64,000 nucleotides of DNA. It comes from Sphingobium sp. MI1205. GTDB lineage: Bacteria > Pseudomonadota > Alphaproteobacteria > Sphingomonadales > Sphingomonadaceae. Positions 39,210 through 48,561 of the stretch are shown here, in pieces. The position numbers and the translations under genes were made by a program. Within the stretch, counting starts at the first letter, position 1. The number at the start of each line of letters is the position of its first letter. The notes beneath the pieces are model-generated. The model was given only the letters and a program-made list of their open reading frames with translations, was not told the DNA's origin and ran no database searches. The stretch covers positions 67,501 through 131,500 of the forward strand of contig NZ_CP005188.1 in NCBI RefSeq assembly GCF_001563285.1. Direction: 5' to 3'.

Positions 39210-39830
39210 TCAGGCCCGCGCGCCCAGCAGCGCGCCTCCAAAACCGACAAACAGCAGGCCGGTGCCCCGGTTGAACAGCCTTTGCCGGTTCGCCGGCTCC
39301 AGCCAGCGCTTGAGCTTCAGGCCGCCCAGCGCATAGGCGCCGTACCAGAAGCTTTCGATCACGACAAAGGTCGCCACCAGTATCGCCAGCTGAATACCGA
39401 AAGGCCGCGCCGTGTCGATGAACTGGGGGAACAGCGCCGCCGCAAAGATGATCAGCTTGGGATTGGAAAGCCCTGTCAGCAGCGCCGTGCCATAGAGCTT
39501 GCTGGCCCGCAGGGAACGGGCCGCTCCACCATCCGTGCCCTGCGTCACCGGCGAGCGCCAGGCTTTGATGCCCAGCCAGATGAGATAAGCGACGCCCGCA
39601 TAGCGCAGGCCGTCGAACAGTAGGGGCGATGTCTTCAACAGTGCACCCAGGCCCAGGGCCGACGCGACGAGGCAAAGCAGCACCGCGCTCATAAGCCCCG
39701 CCATGGTCGCCAGCGCCTTGCGAGGACCGTAGGCGATGCTCTGCGTCATCACATGCAGCATGTTCGGGCCAGGCGTGGCCGAGATCAGCAATACTGCGGT
39801 GGCATAGAGCCACCAGATGTGCAGCGACAT
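39210..39830 (-). CDS. LysE-family (RhtB-like) amino-acid exporter
   Basis: About 206 aa with six hydrophobic segments. The ATG at 39830 has AAAGGAG about 8 nt upstream and gives the family start MSLHIWWLYATAVLLISATP. The hallmark PGPNMLHVMTQSIAYGPRKA, the NPKLIIFAAALFPQF stretch and the final segment support LysE/RhtB. Substrate unknown. It sits between rplT and pheS, which are adjacent in many alphaproteobacteria, so it is probably an insertion into that block. Confidence 0.88.
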   Translation of the reverse strand: MSLHIWWLYATAVLLISATPGPNMLHVMTQSIAYGPRKALATMAGLMSAVLLCLVASALGLGALLKTSPLLFDGLRYAGVAYLIWLGIKAWRSPVTQGTDGGAARSLRASKLYGTALLTGLSNPKLIIFAAALFPQFIDTARPFGIQLAILVATFVVIESFWYGAYALGGLKLKRWLEPANRQRLFNRGTGLLFVGFGGALLGARA

Positions 39831-39875
39831 GGGCTTGCTCCTTTCGCGAGGGGGCAGGGGCGTTGCCTGCAAACA

Positions 39876-39912
39876 AAAAGGGCGCCGAAGGCATCTGCCT
39901 CGGCGCCCCTTT
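39876..39912 (-). terminator. Intrinsic terminator of rpmI-rplT
   Basis: On the minus strand, ggggcgccgaggc pairs with gccttcggcgccc (stem of about 11 bp), followed by tttttgttt. It begins about 25 nt after the rplT stop. Confidence 0.88.
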
Positions 39913-39936
39913 GGACGGTCTTGCGACCGATCCGGC

Positions 39937-40299
39937 TCAGGCCGCGGGCAGCGCTGCCTTCGCTTGGGCGATGATGGCGCTGAACGCTTCACCTTCATGC
40001 ATTGCGATGTCGGCCAGAACCTTGCGGTCCAGATCGACGCCGGCCAGCTTCAGGCCATGCATGAACTGCGAATAGGTCAGGCCCTCGGCGCGGACGCCAG
40101 CGTTGATGCGCTGAATCCACAGGCCACGGAAGGACCGCTTCTTGACCTTGCGATCGCGATAAGCGTACTGCCCGGCCTTTTCGACGGCCTGGCGAGCGAT
40201 GCGGATCGTATTCTTGCGACGGCCATAATAGCCCTTCGCCTGTTGCAGAAGCCGCTTATGCTTCGCCTTGGTGGTCGTACCACGTTTTACGCGTGCCAT
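39937..40299 (-). CDS. rplT: 50S ribosomal protein L20
   Basis: 120 aa. Start [20 protein letters not shown], then [40 protein letters not shown] and a compact C-terminal domain ([20 protein letters not shown]). Full-length L20, needed early in 50S assembly. It is 13 nt after rpmI and closed by a strong terminator. infC, often upstream, is not in this position. Confidence 0.96.
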   Translation of the reverse strand: MARVKRGTTTKAKHKRLLQQAKGYYGRRKNTIRIARQAVEKAGQYAYRDRKVKKRSFRGLWIQRINAGVRAEGLTYSQFMHGLKLAGVDLDRKVLADIAMHEGEAFSAIIAQAKAALPAA

Positions 40300-40312
40300 G
40301 TGCCTCTACTCC

Positions 40313-40516
40313 TTACTTCAGGCCGTAGGGCGCCCAGAGGCGCACGTGAGCGACATCGGAATCCGACAGCACGGAAGTGCCGCGGTTCTGGCGGATATAT
40401 TTCGAATTGTGGCTGATCAGGCGGTGACGCTTGCCAGCGACGCCGTGCTTGACCTTGCCGGAAGCGGTGAACTTGAAGCGCTTCTTCACACCGCTCTTGG
40501 TCTTGAGCTTGGGCAT
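40313..40516 (-). CDS. rpmI: 50S ribosomal protein L35
   Basis: 67 aa: [20 protein letters not shown], then [20 protein letters not shown] and [15 protein letters not shown] lies 7 nt before the ATG on the minus strand. First gene of rpmI-rplT. The 158 nt between it and the divergent AsmA gene holds the promoters and no other gene. Confidence 0.96.
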   Translation of the reverse strand: MPKLKTKSGVKKRFKFTASGKVKHGVAGKRHRLISHNSKYIRQNRGTSVLSDSDVAHVRLWAPYGLK

Positions 40517-40674
40517 TTTCGTCTCCTTTTTCAGCGCGACGATTACGGACAGCCCCGGCAGCCCTAGTTAGCCGGGCGGTCCTTCCAAATATCGCGAAGG
40601 GGCGCCCATAATCGGATGCGCCGTCCAAGGCAAGGTGATTCGGACCCAAAACAGCGGGACCGCGTTGTTGCGCC

Positions 40675-42855
40675 ATGGCCGACGCCGATCCCTCCCGGCT
40701 GGGCAGCCCTGCCACAGAAGCTCCTCCGGCACCCAGCTGGTCGGGAGGTTTGGGCCATTACCGGTCGCAGGTGCGTGCGCGCTGGCGCAAGGTTCCGCTG
40801 CCCGTGCGCATTATCGGCTATATCATCGCTGCCCTCTTTCTCCTCTGGCTGATCCTCTTCGTTACCAAGGGCCGGTTCCTCAAACATCCGTTCGAACGCT
40901 TCCTTACCAGCAGGCTGGAACGGACGGTCGATGTTGAGGGTGACTTTCAGCTTTATTTCGCGCCTCTCACCATCAAGTTTCGCGCGGAAAAGATGGCGAT
41001 CGCCAACACGCCCTGGGCCAGCCGCCCGGACTTCTTTCACGCCGACCTGATCGATACGCGCATCGCGCCTTTGAGCCTTGTCTTCGGCGACCAATATCGC
41101 ATCCACTGGCTTGAGCTGCGCAATGCCGCGGCTGACCTTGAATGGTCGCGCGATGGCAAGAGCAACAGCTGGACCTTTGGCGATCCGGGAAAGAAAGGCG
41201 AGCCGCTCGACCTGCCACTGGTGCGCCGTGCGCTGCTTGCCGGAACCACGATACGCTATCGCGACCCGCGCATGCTGCTCGCCACCGACATAGGCTTTGA
41301 AACGGTGAAGGCGCAGGACACGCGTATTGCCAGCGACATCCGCTTTTCAGGCGACGGGACGATGCGGGGCCGCCCCTTCACCCTGCGCGGTGGCCTTTTG
41401 TCGCCTAATGAGACCGTGACCGGGGGAAAGAACAGCCTCGCTCTCCATGCCCAATCCGGCGCGACCGTGCTGGAGGTCAGCGGGACGCTGCCCGGTGCTA
41501 CGGAGATCGAGGGAGCCGACCTGCGCCTTTTGACCCATGGTCCCAATCTTGCGCTGCTGTTCGACTTTCTGGGTGTCGCCATTCCCGAAACCCGCGCCTA
41601 TCGCTTCACCTCCGCGCTTACCAGGCAGGGGGACGCATGGCGTTTTACCCATCTGAAGGGCCGGTTCGGCGACAGCGATCTGGCGGGTCACATGACCATA
41701 TCGCGGCCCGACAACCGGCTGCATATTAAGGCGGACCTTACCACCCGGACGCTGGACATCGTCGATGTGGGGCCTTTTATCGGTTATGACCCGGAACGCC
41801 TGGAGGCGAAGGGAGCGGACGGCGCGATCGAAAATGTGGGCGGCGCTCCACGCATCCTGCCTGACGCAAAGCTGCGCGCAGACGCGCTGCGGAATTTCGA
41901 TGCCAATGTCCGTTATGATGTGCGCCGCATTCGCGCGCCCAATGTACCGATTTCCAATGTCGAGCTGACCGTTGCGCTGGAACGGAGCCTGCTGACGCTG
42001 TCTCCTCTCACCTTCGACATGTCGGGGGGCCATGTGAGTTCCGACATAGAAATCAATGCGCGGACCAGCCCGGTGCGAACGCGCTATGATATCCGCCTGT
42101 CGCCGACGCCCATGGGGACGCTGCTGGGCCGCTGGGGCGTGGAGCAATCGGGCACGACCGGTATCATCAAGGCCCGCGCCCAGCTGACTGGACGGGGCGA
42201 CACGGTCCATGATTCGCTGGCCGCATCCGATGGTCGCATCGCGGTGATCCTGCCTGCTGGCACCATGTGGGCGCGCAATGTGCAGCTGTCCGAACTTGAT
42301 ATCGGCACCTTCATCACGAAGATGTTCGAAAAAAAGCTGAAGGAACCAGTGCAGATCAATTGCGGCCTCATCGCCTTCACCGTTCGAAACGGGATCGCCG
42401 CCGCCGATCCTATCATTATCGACACCAGGAAGAATGTGATGCTGGGCCGGGGCGGCTTTTCGTTCCGCAACGAAAGGCTGGACCTGGCCTTCCGCGCCGA
42501 TGGCAAGAAGTTCAGCCTTTTCTCGGGGCAGTCGCCGGTCGGAATCAACGGCTATTTCGCCCGTCCCAGCATCGACATCATCAGTCCCGAATTGATGGCG
42601 AGGGGCGGCGCGGCGGCTGCGCTGGGTGTTGCTGCCAGTCCGCTGGCCGCCGTGCTTGCTTTCGTGGATGTGGGTGATGCCAAAAGCGCTGCCTGTGGAC
42701 CTGTCCTCGCTGGCGCAACGGCTGCTGCCCAGCGTACCAAGGGCGGCGAGCCTCGGGATGACGTAGGACGTGGCACCACCGCAAAGGACGAATCAGGAAA
42801 GTCGAACGCCACGGAGAAGAAGGCGCAGAAGAAGAAGTTCCTGGGGATTTTCTAA
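40675..42855 (+). CDS. AsmA-family inner-membrane/periplasmic protein
   Basis: A 726-aa protein. A cytoplasmic N-terminus of about 40 residues, one membrane segment (VRIIGYIIAALFLLWLILFV, about 44-64), then a large periplasmic region of the AsmA type: FERFLTSRLERTVDVEGDFQ, LSLVFGDQYRIHWLELRNAA, later the AsmA_2 block VQLSELDIGTFITKMFEKKL with MLGRGGFSFRNERLDL. AsmA-like proteins are chorein-related bridge proteins thought to move phospholipid to the outer membrane. The C-terminus is Lys/Glu-rich. Transcribed alone; the exact member is unclear. Confidence 0.85.
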   Translation: MADADPSRLGSPATEAPPAPSWSGGLGHYRSQVRARWRKVPLPVRIIGYIIAALFLLWLILFVTKGRFLKHPFERFLTSRLERTVDVEGDFQLYFAPLTIKFRAEKMAIANTPWASRPDFFHADLIDTRIAPLSLVFGDQYRIHWLELRNAAADLEWSRDGKSNSWTFGDPGKKGEPLDLPLVRRALLAGTTIRYRDPRMLLATDIGFETVKAQDTRIASDIRFSGDGTMRGRPFTLRGGLLSPNETVTGGKNSLALHAQSGATVLEVSGTLPGATEIEGADLRLLTHGPNLALLFDFLGVAIPETRAYRFTSALTRQGDAWRFTHLKGRFGDSDLAGHMTISRPDNRLHIKADLTTRTLDIVDVGPFIGYDPERLEAKGADGAIENVGGAPRILPDAKLRADALRNFDANVRYDVRRIRAPNVPISNVELTVALERSLLTLSPLTFDMSGGHVSSDIEINARTSPVRTRYDIRLSPTPMGTLLGRWGVEQSGTTGIIKARAQLTGRGDTVHDSLAASDGRIAVILPAGTMWARNVQLSELDIGTFITKMFEKKLKEPVQINCGLIAFTVRNGIAAADPIIIDTRKNVMLGRGGFSFRNERLDLAFRADGKKFSLFSGQSPVGINGYFARPSIDIISPELMARGGAAAALGVAASPLAAVLAFVDVGDAKSAACGPVLAGATAAAQRTKGGEPRDDVGRGTTAKDESGKSNATEKKAQKKKFLGIF

Positions 42856-42873
42856 GCTGTCCGGGCGAAAACC

Positions 42874-43659
42874 TCAGTGGTCATGATGTTCGTCGGCAAG
42901 GCCCTCCAGCACATCTTCCAGCCGTGCCGGATCGCCCAGCGCGATCACGCGCCCGTCGCTGTCGGCGGTGATCGGGTCGCCCGTCCAGTCGCACATGCGC
43001 CCGCCTGCACCTTCGACCACCGGCACCAGCGCGGCGATGTCATGCAGCTTCAGCCCTGCCTCGATCACGATATCGACATGGCCCGATGCGATCAGTCCGT
43101 AATTATAGCAGTCGCCGCCCCACACCGTGTCGCGGCACTGCCCCGCAAGCCGGGAGAAATGCTCGCCCGTGCAGCCGGGGAAATATTGCGGCCCCGTACT
43201 CGCGACGATCGCTTCCTCCAGCGACCTGCAGGCGCGGGTCGTCACCGGCTGTCCGTTGAAGGTCGTCGGTTGGCCCATCATGCCCGCCCAGCGCTCCTGT
43301 GCGATCGGCTGGTCTATGATGCCGATCGTCGGCCATCCGGCCTGGGTGAGTGCAATGAGCGTGCCGAAGATCGGCCGGCCCGCGATGAAGCTGCGCGTCC
43401 CATCGATCGGATCGAGGATCCACACGCGCTCCGCATCCTCGCGCGTTGCCCCATATTCCTCACCGATAATTCCGTCCTGCGGGCGCTCTTTCTCCAATAT
43501 TGCCCGGATTGCCGCTTCGGCGGCGCGGTCGGCTTCCGTCACCGGTGACTTGTCGGACTTGAACTCCATATCGTAGCGCGCACGGAAAAACGGCCGGATT
43601 GCCATTGCGGCGGCGTCGGCGAGGCGATGGGCAAGGGTCAGGTCGTCGCGGGTCGTCAT
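42874..43659 (-). CDS. hisN: Inositol-phosphatase family; probable histidinol-phosphatase HisN
   Basis: 261 aa, Mg2+-dependent FIG superfamily. The metal-site motifs are EEYGATREDAERVWILDPIDGTRSF and WGGDCYNYGLIASGHVDIVIE. The combination DPIDGTRSFIAGRPIFGTLIAL is characteristic of the HisN subgroup rather than SuhB/CysQ. HisN performs the penultimate histidine step in organisms lacking HisB phosphatase. The assignment between HisN and a general sugar phosphatase is by similarity only. Convergent with the AsmA gene, 19 nt apart. Confidence 0.78.
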   Translation of the reverse strand: MTTRDDLTLAHRLADAAAMAIRPFFRARYDMEFKSDKSPVTEADRAAEAAIRAILEKERPQDGIIGEEYGATREDAERVWILDPIDGTRSFIAGRPIFGTLIALTQAGWPTIGIIDQPIAQERWAGMMGQPTTFNGQPVTTRACRSLEEAIVASTGPQYFPGCTGEHFSRLAGQCRDTVWGGDCYNYGLIASGHVDIVIEAGLKLHDIAALVPVVEGAGGRMCDWTGDPITADSDGRVIALGDPARLEDVLEGLADEHHDH

Positions 43660-43736
43660 GGCTCCCCGCCTAGCGGTAAAGCGGCTCTCGCGCTAGGCTG
43701 TGCCAAGCCGATTCCTCGTGCTTGAAGGAGGGAAAG

Positions 43737-44165
43737 ATGCCCGGTTCGCCTGTGATCCCTGGCCTGCGCTATGCCGATGCGCCTGGCGCCATACGCTTTT
43801 TGTGCGACGCATTCGGTTTCGAGCTGCGCGCATCCTATGAGGATGATGCCGACCCGCGCATCATCCATCATGCCGAACTGACGCTGGGGGACGGCATGGT
43901 GATGCTGGGCAGCGCCCGCGACGGCGAAGAAGAATCGCTTTACAGCTGGACGACCCCGCGCGAACTGGGCGGTGTCACGGCTTGCATCTATGTCGTTGTC
44001 CCGGATGCCGACGCCCATTGCCTCCACGCCCGCAATGAAGGCGCGGTAGTGGTGAGCGAGCCGCATGACAATCCGGGTTACCCCGGCCGGGGATATGAAG
44101 CGCTCGATCCCGAAGGCAATGTCTGGAGCTTTGGCACCTACGATCCCTGGGCGGGCGGCGCTTAA
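43737..44165 (+). CDS. VOC-family (glyoxalase-fold) protein, PhnB-like
   Basis: 142 aa. ATG 43737 has GGAGGG 6 nt upstream. Pattern: IPGLRYADAPGAIRFLCDAF, then RIIHHAELTLGDGMVMLGSA, then GRGYEALDPEGNVWSFGTYD. This is the PhnB/YnaF-like branch of the VOC superfamily. Metal residues near the final Glu (YEALDPEGN) are conserved. Members include dioxygenases, isomerases and resistance proteins, so no reaction is assigned. Divergent from hisN. Confidence 0.82.
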   Translation: MPGSPVIPGLRYADAPGAIRFLCDAFGFELRASYEDDADPRIIHHAELTLGDGMVMLGSARDGEEESLYSWTTPRELGGVTACIYVVVPDADAHCLHARNEGAVVVSEPHDNPGYPGRGYEALDPEGNVWSFGTYDPWAGGA

Positions 44166-44217
44166 GCCTTCCGCAAGATCATGCCCTTAGCCTTCCGTTC
44201 ATCCAAGGGGGCATGAT

Positions 44218-44457
44218 GTGGCGCTGATCGGCTGGATATTGAGTTTCGCTGCTTTGCTGGGCGCTCTGGCGCTGCGGCAGGACATGCCCATGTCTGGATC
44301 GTTCAGCCTGTCGAACATGCTGTTCCTGCTGGCGCTGCTCGCCTGCCCAATGCTCTGGCAGGACAAGCCGCTCGGCATTTCCCGAGGTCAACGCATTGTG
44401 GGCGCGCTGATCCTGATGTTCTGCCTGCCGATACTGTTGCTGCCGGGCGCTTCCTAA
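44218..44457 (+). CDS. Small membrane protein of unknown function
   Basis: 79 aa from a GTG at 44218. Three hydrophobic stretches (IGWILSFAALLGALAL, LSNMLFLLALLACPML and IVGALILMFCLPILLL) separated by short polar links, so it is an integral inner-membrane protein. No family recognised. It lies 50 nt after the VOC gene in the same direction and converges with prs. The hydrophobic design and absence of shadowing from a better opposite ORF support it as real, but only moderately. Confidence 0.55.
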   Translation: MALIGWILSFAALLGALALRQDMPMSGSFSLSNMLFLLALLACPMLWQDKPLGISRGQRIVGALILMFCLPILLLPGAS

Positions 44458-44481
44458 AAGTCGCGCGGCGCAACTTTCCAT

Positions 44482-45417
44482 TCAGTCGAACAGGCTGGAA
44501 ACCGAGCTTTCGTCAGCAATGCGCTTGATCGCCTCGCCCAGCAGCGGTGCGATCGGCAGGTGGCGGATGCTCTTGGCATTGCACACCGCATCGGTGCCCT
44601 GGATCGAATCGGTGATGACCAGTTCCTTCAGCTCCGACGCCTCGACGCGCGCCACCGCGCCGCCCGACAGCACGCCATGGCTGACATAAGCGACCACTTC
44701 CTCGGCACCCGCGGCTTTCAGCGCGCTGGCCGCGTTGCACAGCGTACCCGCCGAATCGACGATGTCGTCGATCAGTACGCAAAAACGGCCCTTCACATCG
44801 CCGATGATGTTCATGACTTCCGATTCGCCCGCCCGCTCGCGGCGCTTGTCGACGATAGCAAGGGGGGCGTTGTCCAGCCGCTTGGCCAGCGCACGGGCGC
44901 GCACCACGCCGCCGACGTCCGGCGACACGACCATCAGATTCTTGTCGCCAAAGCGTGCCTGGATGTCCGCCGACATGACCGGCGCGCCGAACAGATTGTC
45001 GGTGGGAATGTCGAAAAAGCCCTGGATCTGGCCAGCGTGCAGATCGACCGACAGCACGCGATTGGCGCCCGCCGTGGTGATGAGGTTGGCCACCAGCTTG
45101 GCCGAGATCGGCGTACGGGGGCCGGGCTTCCGGTCCTGACGGGCATAGCCGAAATAGGGAACAACCGCAGTGATTCGCTTGGCCGACGCGCGCTTGAGCG
45201 CATCGATCATGATCAGCAATTCCATCAGATTGTCGTTGGTGGGATAGGCCGTCGATTGGATCACGAACACGTCCTCGCCCCGGACATTCTCGTGAATTTC
45301 AACGAAAACTTCCTCATCCGCGAAGCGGCGGACGCTCGCATCGGTCAGGGGGATCTCGATATAGTCTGCAATCGCGGCCGCAAGCGGCTTGTTGGAATTG
45401 CCGGTCATGAGTTTCAT
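44482..45417 (-). CDS. prs: Ribose-phosphate pyrophosphokinase (PRPP synthetase)
   Basis: Makes PRPP from ribose-5-phosphate and ATP for nucleotides, histidine, tryptophan and NAD. About 311 aa from MKLMTGNSN (45417); an in-frame ATG two codons earlier exists. Visible: [20 protein letters not shown], the flexible-loop [10 protein letters not shown], the signature [16 protein letters not shown], and the PRPP loop [13 protein letters not shown]. It is divergent from nadE, a PRPP-linked NAD gene, with a 120-nt promoter gap. Confidence 0.95.
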   Translation of the reverse strand: MKLMTGNSNKPLAAAIADYIEIPLTDASVRRFADEEVFVEIHENVRGEDVFVIQSTAYPTNDNLMELLIMIDALKRASAKRITAVVPYFGYARQDRKPGPRTPISAKLVANLITTAGANRVLSVDLHAGQIQGFFDIPTDNLFGAPVMSADIQARFGDKNLMVVSPDVGGVVRARALAKRLDNAPLAIVDKRRERAGESEVMNIIGDVKGRFCVLIDDIVDSAGTLCNAASALKAAGAEEVVAYVSHGVLSGGAVARVEASELKELVITDSIQGTDAVCNAKSIRHLPIAPLLGEAIKRIADESSVSSLFD

Positions 45418-45537
45418 GGCCAAACCCCCCGTGACGAATTAATGACGCTGTGTGAAACGCGGCCCCTTTAGCGGCGCATCTCCTTCGTGGAAAGGCGCTT
45501 TTGCTCCCTGCGGTAAAATGCTCTAGGGCGCCTGCCC

Positions 45538-47199
45538 ATGAACGACAAACTTGTGATCGCCCTTGCCCAGATGACGCAATCGGTGGGCGACCTTGCCGCC
45601 AATGCCGATGCGATGCTGGAATGGCGGAGCAGGGCTGCGGGCGCGGACCTTATCGTCTATCCCGAATTGCAACTGATCGGCTATCCGCCCGAGGATCTGG
45701 TGCTGAAGCCCGCTCTGGTCGACCGCGCCAATTACGAGCTGGACCGGCTCGCCCAGGCCACGGCGGACGGCGGCCCCGCGATGCTGGTCGGCACGGTCGT
45801 CGCGTCGCAGGGTGTCCTGTTCAACGTCGTCGCCCTGCTGGACAACGGCGCAGTAACGGCCATCCGGCAGAAGCGCGAACTGCCCAATTATGGGACGTTC
45901 GACGAAAAGCGTCTCTTCGCGCCCGGCCCGCTTCCCGCGCCGATCGAATTCCGGGGCGTGAAGATCGGCGTCCCCATCTGCGAAGATATTTGGTTCCCCT
46001 TCGTCACCGCTCATCTGCGGGCCGAAGGCGCGGAAATCCTCATCAGCCCCAATGGCAGCCCGTTTGAAATCGACAAGGACGACCGCCGGATCAATGCAGT
46101 CGCTGGCACCCGCGTACGTGAAACCGGCCTGCCGCTCGTATATCTGAACCGCGTCGGCGGCCAGGACGAACTGGTATTCGACGGCGCTTCCTTCGTCATG
46201 GGCGCAGACCGCAGCATCGCCCACCAGCTGCCCGATTGGGAGGAAGCACTCGTCCTCACCCAATGGGAAAAGTGGGACGGCCAATGGGTCTGCATCCCCG
46301 GTGACCAGCACGCGCTCGACGCTCGTCCGGCCGACATCTACAACGCCATGGTGCTGGGTCTGCGCGATTATGTGAACCGCAATGGCTTTCCCGGGGTGGT
46401 GCTCGGCCTGTCGGGCGGTATCGATTCGGCCCTTTCGGCGGCGGTCGCCGTCGATGCGCTGGGCGCGGATCGCGTCTGGTGCGTCATGATGCCATCCCGC
46501 TTCACCAGCCAGGAAAGCCTGGACGACGCCGTCGAATGCGCCCGGCTGCTGGGCGTGCGCTATGACACCATCCCGATCGAGCCTGCCGTCGCCGCCTTCG
46601 ACGCAATGCTCGGTCCAGCCTTTGAAGGGCGGCAGCGCGACCTGACCGAGGAAAATCTCCAGTCCCGCATCCGGGGTGTCACGCTGATGGGCCTTTCCAA
46701 CAAATTCGGCCACATGCTGCTGACGACCGGCAACAAGAGCGAGATGTCGGTTGGCTATGCCACCATCTATGGCGACATGGCGGGCGGCTATTCCGTGCTG
46801 AAGGACGCCTACAAGACGACCGTCTTCGACCTCAGCCGCTGGCGGAACGAAAATGTCCCCTCGCTGGGCGAGGCGTTCGGGCCGACAGGGCCAGTGATGC
46901 CCGATCGTGTCATCACAAAGCCGCCCAGCGCGGAACTGCGCGATGATCAGAAGGATGAGGACAGCCTGCCCCCCTATGAGGTGCTGGACCCAATCCTGTA
47001 CGGCCTGGTGGAGGAAGAGCTTTCCGTCGAGCAACTCGTTGCCCGCGGCTTCGACCGCGACACCGTCGCCCGGATCGAGCGTCTGCTCTATGTCGCGGAG
47101 TATAAACGCCGCCAGTCGCCTCCCGGCGTGAAGCTCGGCATCCGCAATTTCGGTCGCGACCGCCGTTACCCGATCACCAACGCTTTCAGAACGCTGTAA
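45538..47199 (+). CDS. nadE: Glutamine-dependent NAD+ synthetase
   Basis: 553 aa. An N-terminal nitrilase-type glutaminase (ALAQMTQSVGDLAANADAML; catalytic Glu in VYPELQLIGYPPEDL, Lys in QKRELPNYGTFDE, nucleophile Cys in VPICEDIWFP) is fused to a C-terminal NAD synthetase with P-loop LGLSGGIDSALSAAVAVDAL. The two domains transfer ammonia through a tunnel to adenylated NaAD. It is followed by gltX after 1 nt, so they form an operon. Confidence 0.95.
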   Translation: MNDKLVIALAQMTQSVGDLAANADAMLEWRSRAAGADLIVYPELQLIGYPPEDLVLKPALVDRANYELDRLAQATADGGPAMLVGTVVASQGVLFNVVALLDNGAVTAIRQKRELPNYGTFDEKRLFAPGPLPAPIEFRGVKIGVPICEDIWFPFVTAHLRAEGAEILISPNGSPFEIDKDDRRINAVAGTRVRETGLPLVYLNRVGGQDELVFDGASFVMGADRSIAHQLPDWEEALVLTQWEKWDGQWVCIPGDQHALDARPADIYNAMVLGLRDYVNRNGFPGVVLGLSGGIDSALSAAVAVDALGADRVWCVMMPSRFTSQESLDDAVECARLLGVRYDTIPIEPAVAAFDAMLGPAFEGRQRDLTEENLQSRIRGVTLMGLSNKFGHMLLTTGNKSEMSVGYATIYGDMAGGYSVLKDAYKTTVFDLSRWRNENVPSLGEAFGPTGPVMPDRVITKPPSAELRDDQKDEDSLPPYEVLDPILYGLVEEELSVEQLVARGFDRDTVARIERLLYVAEYKRRQSPPGVKLGIRNFGRDRRYPITNAFRTL

Positions 47200-47200
47200 A

Positions 47201-48526
47201 ATGACCGTCATCACCCGCTTTGCTCCGTCGCCTACCGGCAATCTGCACGTCGGCAATATCCGCGCCGCGCTCCATAACTGGCTGTGGGCAAGAAAAAGCG
47301 GCGGCCGATTTCTTCTGCGGCTCGATGACACGGACCTTGAACGGTCGCGTCCCGAATATGCCGACGCGATCAAGGCCGACCTTGGCTGGCTTGGCTTGCA
47401 CTGGGACGGTGAGGAGAAGCAGTCCGACCGCTTCGCCCTTTACGAAGAGAAGTTTGAGCGCCTCAAAGCATCGGGCCGTGTCTACCCGGCCTATGAAACC
47501 AGCCAGGAACTGGATCTGCGCCGCAAGGTGCTGCTCGGTCGTGGCCTGCCGCCGGTCTATGACCGTGCTGCGCTGTCCCTGACGCCGGACCAGATCGCTG
47601 CTTATGAAGCCGAAGGCCGCAAGCCCCATTGGCGTTTCAAGCTCGACCATGGCCAGCCCATCGCCTGGACCGATCTCATTCGCGGCGATCAGCGTTTCGA
47701 TCCCAAGCTGCTGTCCGATCCGGTGATCCGCCGCGCCGATGGCAGCTGGCTCTATATGCTTCCTTCGGTGATCGACGATATAGACATGGCGGTCACCCAT
47801 GTGCTGCGGGGCGAGGACCATGTGTCCAACACCGCGACGCAGATCCAGATGTTCGCTGCCCTCGGTGCGCCCCTGCCTCACTTCGCCCATGAGGCCCTGC
47901 TGACCGGCAGCGAAGGAAAGCTGTCCAAGCGATTGGGTTCGCTGGGCGTGGCCCATTTCCGGGAGGCTGGTCTTGAACCCATCGCGCTTATAGCGCTTCT
48001 CGCTCGCCTGGGCACATCGATGCCGATCGAACCCGTCACCGAGCTGCAACCGCTGATCGACAGTTTCGATTTTGCGCATTTCGGACGCGCGCCCGCCCGC
48101 TTCGATGAAGCAGAGCTTGCAGCGCTGAACCAGAAGATCGTCCATATGCTGCCCTATCGTGCCGTAACCGGCCGCCTTCCTGAGGGAATGGACGAGGCCG
48201 GGTGGGAAGCGATCCGCCCGAATCTGGAAACGGTTGCGCAAGCGGCCGACTGGTGGCGCATCGTTACCGGGCCGATCGAAGCGCCCGAACCCGAGCAGGA
48301 AGATCGCGCCTTCCTTGCCGCCGCACATGAAATGCTGCTGGACCTTTCCTTCGACGCGGATATCTGGCGCACGCTGACCGGCGGCCTGAAGGATCAGACA
48401 GGGCGCAAGGGCAAGCAACTCTTCCTTCCGCTAAGGCGCGCGCTCACGGGATTGGATCATGGCCCCGACATGAGCCAGCTGCTGCCCCTGATCGGCAGGG
48501 AGGAAGCGCTTGAGCGCCTCGCCTGA
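47201..48526 (+). CDS. gltX: Glutamyl-tRNA synthetase (GluRS)
   Basis: 441 aa class I synthetase. HIGH motif RFAPSPTGNLHVGNIRAALH near residue 5-24, KMSKS motif GSEGKLSKRLGS near residue 240. At 441 aa it is slightly shorter than the usual ~470, mainly in the C-terminal anticodon-binding part. In genomes with two GluRS, one charges tRNAGln for GatCAB amidation; which one this is cannot be told. It overlaps no gene but starts 1 nt after nadE. Confidence 0.93.
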   Translation: MTVITRFAPSPTGNLHVGNIRAALHNWLWARKSGGRFLLRLDDTDLERSRPEYADAIKADLGWLGLHWDGEEKQSDRFALYEEKFERLKASGRVYPAYETSQELDLRRKVLLGRGLPPVYDRAALSLTPDQIAAYEAEGRKPHWRFKLDHGQPIAWTDLIRGDQRFDPKLLSDPVIRRADGSWLYMLPSVIDDIDMAVTHVLRGEDHVSNTATQIQMFAALGAPLPHFAHEALLTGSEGKLSKRLGSLGVAHFREAGLEPIALIALLARLGTSMPIEPVTELQPLIDSFDFAHFGRAPARFDEAELAALNQKIVHMLPYRAVTGRLPEGMDEAGWEAIRPNLETVAQAADWWRIVTGPIEAPEPEQEDRAFLAAAHEMLLDLSFDADIWRTLTGGLKDQTGRKGKQLFLPLRRALTGLDHGPDMSQLLPLIGREEALERLA

Positions 48527-48561
48527 CCGGGGATGAAACCATCGCGGGTATGGCCGGATAG

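Noticed and set aside
45523..47373. 616-codon minus-strand frame opposite nadE
   Set aside because: nadE motifs on the plus strand are complete; the antisense frame is only a product of codon bias.
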